DNA of 14,271 bases from Marivivens sp. (GTDB lineage Bacteria > Pseudomonadota > Alphaproteobacteria > Rhodobacterales > Rhodobacteraceae). The notes beneath the pieces are model-generated. The model saw only the letters and a program-made list of their open reading frames with translations. It ran no database searches and was not told the origin of the DNA. The position numbers and the translations under genes are program-made. Where the stretch lies: assembly GCA_024642185.1 (NCBI GenBank), contig JAHEBR010000032.1:1-14271 (forward strand). Direction: 5' to 3'. Below are positions 7,228 to 13,346 of the stretch, one piece after another (position 1 is the stretch's first letter; each line of letters begins with the position of its first letter).

Positions 7228-7289
7228 AATTAGTCGGCCAAGTTCGACAGGGAGAGTTGGGAAAAGGGATCGCTTTCGGTCCCTTTTTT
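7228..7289 (+). ncRNA. Candidate small RNA 2 (about 60 nt)
   Basis: This unit has its own promoter-like pair (7193-7221) and a strong terminator, with no ORF inside. It contains purine-rich CAGGGAGAG (7249-7257) ahead of the terminator stem. Alternatively it is an attenuated leader of the downstream IalB-family gene, with read-through past the terminator giving the mRNA. A separate promoter nearer to that gene (7358-7386) argues for an independent small RNA. It is not recognised as a named family. Confidence 0.35.
7262..7289 (+). terminator. Strong intrinsic terminator 2
   Basis: GGGATCG (7266-7272) pairs with CGGTCCC (7277-7283), seven pairs including one G-T wobble, around a CTTT loop. Four A residues before and six T residues after (7284-7289) extend the hairpin and provide the T-tract. 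The flanking A and T runs also give it partial symmetry, so it could act weakly in the minus direction. Confidence 0.8.
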
Positions 7290-7357
7290 CATTTGGCGTC
7301 GAGGGTTTGCGGCCGCGACAGCGGCAAAACCATGCCGATCGAACCTCCAATACCCCC

Positions 7358-7386
7358 CTGACTTCCCTAGCGAGACAGTGTAGACC
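7358..7386 (+). promoter_or_regulatory. Candidate promoter of the IalB-family gene
   Basis: CTGACT (7358-7363) and TAGACC (7381-7386) are exactly 17 bases apart, placing a start near 7393 and a short leader of about 27 bases before the ATG at 7420. The match is moderate, in line with the loose consensus of alphaproteobacterial promoters. Confidence 0.35.
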
Positions 7387-7419
7387 CCTATCCAAAGAAA
7401 CCCAGACGGGAATACATCC

Positions 7420-8004
7420 ATGAAAAAGCGCTTTTCACTTATCGCCGCCCTTGCCTTCGCAGCCTTGGTCGGACCTGTTCATGCGCAGGAGGCATCGAAC
7501 GCTGCAGCCGGCCTCGATATGGGGCAAGTCGATGGAGAAATGCCCGCGGGTGCGCCTTATATCAAAGAACAGTTCGGCGATTGGGCGCTGCGCTGCCTGA
7601 ATAATCCCGAAGGCGATGACCCCTGCCAACTCTATCAGCTGCTGATGGACGGCGAGGGCAATTCCGTGGCCGAGATCAGCATGTTCCTCCTCCCCGAAGG
7701 TGGGCAGGCCGCAGCCGGAGCGACGATCATGACGCCGCTTGGAACGCTTCTGACCGAAGGCCTGATGATCAGCGTCGATGGCGCCTCGCCCCGCCGCTAC
7801 GTCTATACCTTCTGCAACGTCAACGGCTGCGCCGCCCGCATTGGCTTTACCGCCGAAGAGCTGGCCCAGCTTAAAGGCGGCACCAGCGCAGTGGTTCGGC
7901 TCGTGTCGATCGCTAATCCGGGCCAGCCGGTCATGCTGGATATGTCGCTCAAAGGCTTTACCATCGGCATCGAGAGCCCGCAGGTGCAGGGCGCGGCCAA
8001 CTGA
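7420..8004 (+). CDS. IalB-family (invasion associated locus B) periplasmic protein
   Basis: This 194-aa protein has a clear signal peptide: MKKR, a hydrophobic core at 6-18, and a VHA-Q cleavage site at 20-23. The mature region matches the invasion associated locus B family, named from Bartonella IalB but widespread in free-living alphaproteobacteria, where the role is unclear; 'invasion' should not be taken literally. The diagnostic FGDWALRC lies at 52-59, and four cysteines (59, 69, 132, 137) could form two disulfides, with RRYVYTFCNVNGCAARIGF at 125-143. It is monocistronic and converges on the ketoacyl synthase gene, leaving one base between the stops. An inverted repeat just beyond its stop (8020-8046) may serve as its terminator. 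Confidence 0.92.
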   Translation: MKKRFSLIAALAFAALVGPVHAQEASNAAAGLDMGQVDGEMPAGAPYIKEQFGDWALRCLNNPEGDDPCQLYQLLMDGEGNSVAEISMFLLPEGGQAAAGATIMTPLGTLLTEGLMISVDGASPRRYVYTFCNVNGCAARIGFTAEELAQLKGGTSAVVRLVSIANPGQPVMLDMSLKGFTIGIESPQVQGAAN

Positions 8005-8005
8005 T

Positions 8006-9220
8006 CTAGCCCGAATAGCGCCTCAACGCGATCACCGCGTTGAGGCCCCCAAAGGCAAAGGCGTTGGACAGGGCCACCTCGACCTTGGCCTCGCGCGCCT
8101 CATTCGGAACCACGTCCAGCGCACATTCGGGATCGGGCGTTTCATAGCCGATGGTCGGTGGGATCACACCGTCGCGAAGCGCCATTATACAGGCCAAAAG
8201 CTCGACCGCGCCTGTGCCGCCGATCAGATGGCCATGCATGGATTTCGTCGACGAGATCATCAAATTATTCGTGTGGGATCCGAATACCTCGGCCACCGCG
8301 GCGCACTCGGTCCGGTCATTGGCCGCAGTCCCGGTCCCATGTGCGTTGATATAGCCGACCTCGGTCAAGGCAATGCCCGCATCTCTGAGCGCTCCTGCAA
8401 TCGCCCGCGCCGCCCCTTCCTGCGACGGCAAAACGATATCGGATGCGTCCGAGGTCATGGCGAAGCCTATGACTTCGGCCAATATCTCAGCGCCACGCGC
8501 CATGGCGGCTTCACGTTCTTCGAAGACAAAGACCCCAGCCCCCTCGCCCTGCACCATCCCGCTGCGATTGGCACTAAACGGACGGCAGGCATCCTGCGCC
8601 ATGACCCGCAGGCCTTCCCAAGCCTTGATCCCGCCAAAGCACAGCATCGATTCCGATCCGCCGGTCAGCATCGCATCGCAAAGGCCCGAGCGGATCATCT
8701 GAAAGGCAAGGCCCATCGCATGGTTGGAAGAGGCGCAGGCGGTGGACACGGTGAACGATGGCCCCCGCAGGTTCCATTCCATTGATATCTGGCTCGCGGC
8801 GGCGTTGCTCATCAGCTTGGGAACGATGAACGGGTGAACCCGGTTCTTCCCCTCTTCATAGACCGCGCGGTAATTCTCGTCCTGCGTCGTCAGGCCGCCC
8901 CCTGAGGTTCCAAGGACAACGCCCGCGCGATCGGCAAGTGCGCCGCCGGTTTCCAGCCCGGACTGGTGCATCGCTTGCCGCGCTGCGATCATCGCAAATT
9001 GAGTAAATCGATCGTAGAGCGTGATCTGCCGGCGATTGAAATGTGTGGTTTCGTCGAAGCCGCGAACCTGAGCTCCTATCTTCACGGAAAGCCTGTCGAT
9101 ATCGCGGATGTCGAGCGGTCCGATGCCACAGCGCCCTTCGCGAAAAGCCTTGTAGGTGCCGTCAACATCATGGGCGAGCGCGTTGATCGTCCCTGCCCCG
9201 GTTATGACTACACGTCTCAT
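8006..9220 (-). CDS. FabF-like beta-ketoacyl-ACP synthase
   Basis: This 404-aa thiolase-fold condensing enzyme elongates acyl-ACP with malonyl-ACP. The Cys-His-His set of the FabB/FabF (KAS I/II) type is intact: Cys162 in VSTACASSNHA, His294 in INAHGTGTAANDRTE, and His331 in STKSMHGHLIGGTGAVE, with the C-terminal SNAFAFGGLNAVI at 385-397. At 404 residues it is near FabF length. It starts with ATG overlapping the ACP stop (ATGA), so it is the last gene of a transpeptidase-lpxD-acp-KAS operon. The dedicated ACP next door and the absence of other housekeeping fatty acid genes suggest a specialised acyl chain, perhaps for lipid A or another envelope lipid, rather than bulk synthesis. That assignment is inference. 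Confidence 0.92.
   Translation of the reverse strand: MRRVVITGAGTINALAHDVDGTYKAFREGRCGIGPLDIRDIDRLSVKIGAQVRGFDETTHFNRRQITLYDRFTQFAMIAARQAMHQSGLETGGALADRAGVVLGTSGGGLTTQDENYRAVYEEGKNRVHPFIVPKLMSNAAASQISMEWNLRGPSFTVSTACASSNHAMGLAFQMIRSGLCDAMLTGGSESMLCFGGIKAWEGLRVMAQDACRPFSANRSGMVQGEGAGVFVFEEREAAMARGAEILAEVIGFAMTSDASDIVLPSQEGAARAIAGALRDAGIALTEVGYINAHGTGTAANDRTECAAVAEVFGSHTNNLMISSTKSMHGHLIGGTGAVELLACIMALRDGVIPPTIGYETPDPECALDVVPNEAREAKVEVALSNAFAFGGLNAVIALRRYSG
8020..8046. terminator. Perfect 11-bp inverted repeat at the convergent gene ends
   Basis: GCCTCAACGCG (8020-8030) and CGCGTTGAGGC (8036-8046) form a perfect stem with a 5-base loop. It sits inside the last codons of the ketoacyl synthase gene, 15 bases beyond the IalB-family stop. 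In the plus direction a C-run rather than T-run follows, so it is not a textbook intrinsic terminator. It may block 3' exonucleases or aid termination of the IalB-family transcript. Confidence 0.5.
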
Positions 9221-9474
9221 GCCCTGTCACGCACCAAGCCTTCCACCGCCGCAATGATCGCCGCGACCGAGGAGATATCGAACGCGCCTGCACTTGGCTC
9301 ATTCGCATTGAAAGGCACCGAAATATCAAAGGTCTCTTCGATGGCGAAGATGCTTTCCACAAGGCCAAGGCTATCAATGCCGAGATCATCGAGTGAATAG
9401 TCGAGCCTGATATCCGACGGGTTTGTCACGGCTTGCGCGGCAATGATCTCGATGACTTTGGCCTTGATGTCCAT
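9217..9474 (-). CDS. Acyl carrier protein (specialised)
   Basis: This 85-aa acidic protein is an acyl carrier protein. The phosphopantetheine site is LGIDSLGLVE at 31-40, with Ser35 as the attachment residue, followed by the helix-forming IEETFDISVP at 45-54. The sequence departs from the housekeeping AcpP pattern (DSLDTVE), pointing to a dedicated carrier. The ATG at 9474 has a good GGGAG ribosome site; a longer open frame to 9519 adds non-ACP sequence. It lies 28 bases after lpxD and overlaps the ketoacyl synthase by ATGA, so the two are likely made in step. A role in supplying an acyl chain to the neighbouring LpxD-type enzyme is inferred, not shown. Confidence 0.93.
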   Translation of the reverse strand: MDIKAKVIEIIAAQAVTNPSDIRLDYSLDDLGIDSLGLVESIFAIEETFDISVPFNANEPSAGAFDISSVAAIIAAVEGLVRDRA

Positions 9475-9502
9475 GGTCGATCTCCCAATTTTGACGGAGG
9501 CC

Positions 9503-10600
9503 TCAGTCGCTCTTGTCAACCTTTTGGATCATTTTTGCCTTGGCAGCAGCGTCCTTCAAGATGCGCGGCAGCCGGCGCATGGCCTTGTAGATCTCGATAT
9601 GGGTCGCAATCGGCACGGCCGGATAGCCCATCATGATCCGCCGGGGCGGGACGTTGGAGAGCGCGATGGTCGCGCCGGTCAGAACCACATCGTCGCCGAT
9701 GGTTATGTTGTCGGCCACACCGGTTTTGCCGCCCAGAACGACCCGATCCCCCAAAACTGCAGACCCGGCTATCGCGGATTGGGCAGAGATAAGGCAATCC
9801 CCGCCGATGATTACATTATGGCCGACTTGCACAAGATTATCGATCTTCGTGCCAGATCCGATCCGTGTAGGCCGGATCGTTCCGGCATCGATGGTGCTAT
9901 TCGCGCCAATCTCGACATCATCGCCGATCTCGACCCCCCCTAGGGAATGGATGCGATGCCAGGTGGCGTCCTGCGGGACCACAATCTCGGCATTTCCAAG
10001 ATCACGACGGGCGCGCTCGACGTTGCTTTCGGCCTCAGAAACAAACGAAAATCCGTCTGCCCCGATGACCACATTGGGATGAAGAATTGCGCGGGCACCT
10101 ATGCGGACTTTACGGCGTAGTCTTACCCCGTCGAGCACAAGACAATCGGGGCCGATCACGACGCCCGGCGCAATCGACGAATGCGCCCCGATACGGCTTC
10201 CCGCGCCAATCTTGGCGCCGGAACCGATCACGACGAAGGGGCCGATCCCCACATCGTCGCCTATTTCGGCATCTGGCGCGACAACGGCACTGGGATGGAC
10301 ACCCGCGCCACCGATCTTTTGGTCGTCAAGGAACCTGGTCAGGCGCGCCATCGCAAGACGGGCACGCGGCACGACGATCGCCGCCTCCAGTCCAAGCGCC
10401 TGCCAATCGGCTCCGGACCAGACAACGGCGGCGCGGGCGCGGCCCTCCTTGAGCGCTGGGCCATAGGCGGGGCTCATGGCAAGTGCCAGATCGTCCGGTC
10501 CAGCGGTTGCGGGCTCGCAGGCTGTCTGGATCACACGCGCGGTATCCCCGAAGGCTTCCGCCCCCAGCGCCTTGGCAATATCTGCAATCCTGTGGCCCAT
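9503..10600 (-). CDS. lpxD: LpxD-type UDP-3-O-acylglucosamine N-acyltransferase
   Basis: LpxD adds a 3-hydroxyacyl chain from ACP to UDP-3-O-acylglucosamine in lipid A synthesis. The 365-aa protein has an N-terminal LpxD-type domain (about 1-95), then a left-handed parallel beta-helix of hexapeptide repeats (about 100-315, IGDDVGIGPFVVIGSGAKIG), VVIGADGFSF at 178-187, GANSTIDAGT at 232-241 and KIDNLVQVGHNVIIG at 252-266 with predicted catalytic His261, ending in a helical tail (LPRILKDAAAKAKM). The ATG at 10600 has an AGGGG ribosome site; the frame extends upstream only as noise. In most alphaproteobacteria lpxD sits in a bamA-lpxD-fabZ-lpxA cluster, so its presence here with an ACP and KAS suggests a second copy or relocated gene. 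Substrate is inferred. Confidence 0.88.
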   Translation of the reverse strand: MGHRIADIAKALGAEAFGDTARVIQTACEPATAGPDDLALAMSPAYGPALKEGRARAAVVWSGADWQALGLEAAIVVPRARLAMARLTRFLDDQKIGGAGVHPSAVVAPDAEIGDDVGIGPFVVIGSGAKIGAGSRIGAHSSIAPGVVIGPDCLVLDGVRLRRKVRIGARAILHPNVVIGADGFSFVSEAESNVERARRDLGNAEIVVPQDATWHRIHSLGGVEIGDDVEIGANSTIDAGTIRPTRIGSGTKIDNLVQVGHNVIIGGDCLISAQSAIAGSAVLGDRVVLGGKTGVADNITIGDDVVLTGATIALSNVPPRRIMMGYPAVPIATHIEIYKAMRRLPRILKDAAAKAKMIQKVDKSD

Positions 10601-10625
10601 TGGTGCCCCCTGCTCTCTCAGGGAT

Positions 10626-12275
10626 TTAGCCCCGAACAGCCCGCACCGCCACCCCTTCTCGCGCCAGCGCGTCCCAAATCTTTGCATCCCGACCATAGAT
10701 GTCGCGGCGGAATTCGATGCCACCTGCCGCCGTCGTGAAGGCGGTGCGATAGTCGATATGGACCGGCACCGGCTGTTCAAGCCGCACCTCGATCTCGTCA
10801 CCGAGCGCCTGCATCGACGCGTAGTAGCTGATCGGATCCGAGACCTGCTTGGCCAGAAGCGCATAGGCAAACTCGCGCGGGTCATCGAGCCGGATGCAGC
10901 CATGGCTAAACGCGCGGACCTCTTTGACGAAAAGGCTTTGGGACGGGGTATCGTGCAAATAGATGTTGTAGGGGTTGGGGAACATGAACTTCACCTCGCC
11001 CAAAGCATTGCCCTGACTGGGCGGCTCGCGCATCCCAAACGGAAATGTCATCTCGTTGAAGGCTGAAAAATCGGTGCCAAGCCGCTCGACGATGGATCCG
11101 TCCTCGCGCGTGATCTCCAGATTGTCGACAGCCAGAGGATCCGCTTGGAGGAGCGGCAGATATTCGTTGACGATGATCGAACGCGGCACATACCAGCCCG
11201 GGTTCAGCACCAAATATTCCATCCGGTCAGAGAATTCCGGGCTGCGCTGATCCTCGATATTTGCGCCAACCACCGATCTCGTCACGAAGGTGACCTCTCC
11301 GTTATCAACGATCTTGGCGGTGAAATCCGTCAGATTGACCCATATGTGTCGATCCCCGAGGGGCTGATTGTTCCAACGTTCCCGCTCCATCGCGACAAAA
11401 ACCGACTGAAGGCGCGCGGCGGCGGTCACGTTTACCTCGCCCAAGGTGCCCTGCCCGGCAATTCCGTCCGGGTTGAGCCCATGATCAAGCTGAAATCTCT
11501 GAACCGCCTCCTGCAACGGCCCATCATAGACCGCCGAGGCGGTCCGGCGCATATATCCCATACGGATCAAGCGGTTGCGAAGCGCCACCACAGCATCCGA
11601 GCTATCGCCGGGTCGTAGGGTCACATCCGAATAAACCGGGGCGCCCCAATCGCCGGCAGCGACAATCCTCTCGAGATCAAACTTGGCCTTGAGGAGCCGC
11701 GCATATTCTTCGCTCTGGGGCGGCAGTGTGCGAATGAAAGCGGTCGGGGTCGATTTGGAAAAGGCATCGAGAATAGAGCCACGATCGCGATGCGGCACCC
11801 GCCGCTTGATGTCTTCAAGCACATCACCGGGAACAAGCACGCCGGTTTGAATATCCCGAGCATAATTCAGAAAAACACGGCTCAACTCGACGTCAATCAG
11901 ACCAAGATCAGCCTGGCTGCGGGCGCCTCGGATCCTGGCTTCCAGGGCCTTGCTGTCATACCGTGCCGCCGGCAGGCCGTGATCGGCCGCCTCGTCGAAG
12001 GCAGAAAGAAGTGCGGCCCTGCGGGCGCGCTCATCCTTGCCAGCGCCGATCCACAGGCCAGTAAAATCGCGATCGCGATAGAAATTGAGCAAAACCCGGT
12101 CGCCAGCGGCCGCCTCAGCGACAGCCTGACGAAAGGCCGCGCTCTCCTGCGCTACAACAGCGGTTCCGCTTAAGGAAAATGCAGTGAGCACCACAATCAG
12201 AACCGGCAGAAGTTTTGCCTGAAAAACCTGCTTCAAACCAGAAAACACGAAATATTCTATCGTCCTAGAACCCAT
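10626..12275 (-). CDS. YcbB/LdtD-like L,D-transpeptidase
   Basis: This 549-aa enzyme is predicted to form 3-3 (mDAP-mDAP) peptidoglycan cross-links in the periplasm. It has an N-terminal export segment (hydrophobic 22-40, cleavage at VVA-Q near 42), a scaffold domain (about 45-215), a peptidoglycan-binding repeat (about 219-280, LRPGDSSDAV then VQRFQLDHGLNPDGIAGQGTLG) and a YkuD catalytic domain (about 310-500) with His441 and SHGCIRLDDP containing nucleophile Cys460. The large architecture fits YcbB/LdtD rather than the short ErfK type. The ATG at 12275 is chosen for its GAGGGAG ribosome site; an ATG at 12338 would add 21 residues with a weak site. It leads the operon with lpxD 25 bases on, and faces the MepK-like gene divergently. 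Confidence 0.93.
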   Translation of the reverse strand: MGSRTIEYFVFSGLKQVFQAKLLPVLIVVLTAFSLSGTAVVAQESAAFRQAVAEAAAGDRVLLNFYRDRDFTGLWIGAGKDERARRAALLSAFDEAADHGLPAARYDSKALEARIRGARSQADLGLIDVELSRVFLNYARDIQTGVLVPGDVLEDIKRRVPHRDRGSILDAFSKSTPTAFIRTLPPQSEEYARLLKAKFDLERIVAAGDWGAPVYSDVTLRPGDSSDAVVALRNRLIRMGYMRRTASAVYDGPLQEAVQRFQLDHGLNPDGIAGQGTLGEVNVTAAARLQSVFVAMERERWNNQPLGDRHIWVNLTDFTAKIVDNGEVTFVTRSVVGANIEDQRSPEFSDRMEYLVLNPGWYVPRSIIVNEYLPLLQADPLAVDNLEITREDGSIVERLGTDFSAFNEMTFPFGMREPPSQGNALGEVKFMFPNPYNIYLHDTPSQSLFVKEVRAFSHGCIRLDDPREFAYALLAKQVSDPISYYASMQALGDEIEVRLEQPVPVHIDYRTAFTTAAGGIEFRRDIYGRDAKIWDALAREGVAVRAVRG

Positions 12276-12585
12276 AAGCTCCCTCGGGAAAAGGTGGTCA
12301 TCAATATCGGGAACAAGACTCCCTGTCGCGCGGGCCATGTCTACTCACAATCCCGACAGCATGCCACGGAGCGATGATCTGTTGCTCGTCTGCTTTGGCA
12401 TTTTCGTCACAGCCGACATCCTCGGGAGCTAGGCCAAAAGCTGCCGATCAGACGTCATTTGAGCAAAAAACAGAAAAAGATTGTTGGTCTGCCGACTCAG
12501 TCATGGCATAGTTTGCGCGCATCTTGGGGGATGTCGCCAATTGACCCGCGCAAAGCGGGCGACAGAAAGATGGGACAAGGCTTTT
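12276..12585. other. 310-bp divergent intergenic region
   Basis: This gap separates the divergent L,D-transpeptidase operon and the MepK-like gene and must hold both promoters. A promoter-like pair for the rightward gene is at 12484-12512. A 5-bp inverted repeat, CCCGC (12545-12549) and GCGGG (12555-12559) with a 5-base loop, lies in its leader. No minus-strand promoter could be picked with confidence, and no other gene is seen. Confidence 0.6.
12484..12512 (+). promoter_or_regulatory. Candidate promoter of the MepK-like gene
   Basis: TTGGTC (12484-12489) and CATAGT (12507-12512; 4/6 to the -10) are separated by 17 bases. The resulting leader of about 67 bases includes the small inverted repeat at 12545-12559. 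The match is moderate and is based on consensus only. Confidence 0.35.
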
Positions 12586-13152
12586 ATGACTGATACCTCA
12601 TCGGGCATCTCTCGACGTGGTCTTCTGCGTGCCTTCGCCGCGACAGCGATCACCGCAGCCCCGACGTTCTCGAATGCGGCAAGCTTCCTGCGTGGCGCTG
12701 GCGATATCCGCCGCGTCAAGATGTTCTCGGGCCGCACGGGCGAGAAGATCGACATCATCTACTGGATTGAAGGTGACTATATCACCGAGGCGATGACCGA
12801 GATTTCCAAGTTCATGCGCGATTGGCGCTCGGGTCAGGTCATGGCGATGGACAATCGGACAGTCGATATCATCGCCGCCACCCATGCACTTCTCGATGTG
12901 ACCGAACCCTACAACCTTCTGTCGGGCTATCGCACCCCGCAAACCAACGCGATGCTGCGCGAAAGCTCGAGCAAGGTCGCCGTCAACTCCCTGCATATGC
13001 GCGGACAGGCCGCCGACCTGCGTCTGTCGTCCCGTTCGGTTCGTCAGGTCGTCGCGGCCGCAACGTCCTGCGCGGCCGGTGGCGTCGGGAAATACAGCGG
13101 CTCAAACTTCACCCACATGGATTGCGGCGACGTCCGCACATGGGGAAGCTGA
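12586..13152 (+). CDS. MepK/YcbK-like murein endopeptidase (DUF882, peptidase M15 type)
   Basis: This 188-aa protein is the DUF882/peptidase M15A family relative of E. coli YcbK (MepK), which cleaves peptidoglycan cross-links including the 3-3 type. It opens with a twin-arginine signal SRRGLLR at 9-15, a moderately hydrophobic stretch and a SNA-A cleavage site near 29-32, so it should be exported folded by Tat, as YcbK is. Predicted zinc ligands are His137 (SLHMRGQAADL), Asp144 and His177 (FTHMD), with the family segments LLSGYRTPQTNAMLR at 111-125 and GGVGKYSGSNFTHMDCGD at 165-182. The ATG at 12586 is preferred over an upstream in-frame start at 12481 because it places the Tat motif at the N-terminus. 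It is divergent from the L,D-transpeptidase gene, mirroring the ycbB-ycbK neighbourhood of E. coli. Confidence 0.93.
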   Translation: MTDTSSGISRRGLLRAFAATAITAAPTFSNAASFLRGAGDIRRVKMFSGRTGEKIDIIYWIEGDYITEAMTEISKFMRDWRSGQVMAMDNRTVDIIAATHALLDVTEPYNLLSGYRTPQTNAMLRESSSKVAVNSLHMRGQAADLRLSSRSVRQVVAAATSCAAGGVGKYSGSNFTHMDCGDVRTWGS

Positions 13153-13175
13153 GGCAAGATCCGCACACAGACACA

Positions 13176-13197
13176 GGGCGCCCGCGGGCGCCTTTTT
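13176..13197 (+). terminator. Intrinsic terminator after the MepK-like gene
   Basis: GGCGCC (13177-13182) pairs with GGCGCC (13187-13192) around a CGCG loop, followed by five T residues (13193-13197). It lies 24 bases after the stop codon and ends the rightward transcript before the convergent tRNA gene. Confidence 0.85.
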
Positions 13198-13219
13198 CGT
13201 TGGTCTGTTCGTGAGGAAG

Positions 13220-13296
<77 letters not shown>

Positions 13297-13346
13297 CTGA
13301 GCGCGGCTATAGGCCAAGCGGCCCTGCCCCGCAATCGGAAATCTGG

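Larger units (their letters stand above)
6995..7419. other. 425-bp noncoding region with tandem terminators
   Basis: No convincing protein gene is present between the DUF853 start and the IalB-family start, which point away from each other. The region must hold both promoters. It also contains two plus-strand intrinsic terminators (7116-7144 and 7262-7289) that belong to no visible gene, plus a promoter-like pair between them at 7193-7221. This arrangement suggests one or two small RNAs encoded on the plus strand. Confidence 0.7.

Noticed and set aside
7778..8785. A 335-residue plus-strand open frame across the IalB-family and ketoacyl synthase genes
   Set aside because: It lies antisense to an intact condensing enzyme with all catalytic residues and has no recognisable motif or ribosome site.
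9503..10600. Arg-to-Ala change in the TIDRG-like motif of LpxD (TIDAG) as a sign of altered function
   Set aside because: TIDAG appears to be normal for Rhodobacteraceae LpxD proteins as I recall them, and the catalytic His261 is intact, so it is not evidence of divergence.
10601..10903. A 101-residue upstream extension of LpxD
   Set aside because: It overlaps the end of the L,D-transpeptidase gene in another frame, is Arg/Ser-rich noise, and the ATG at 10600 has a good ribosome site and the conserved N-terminus.
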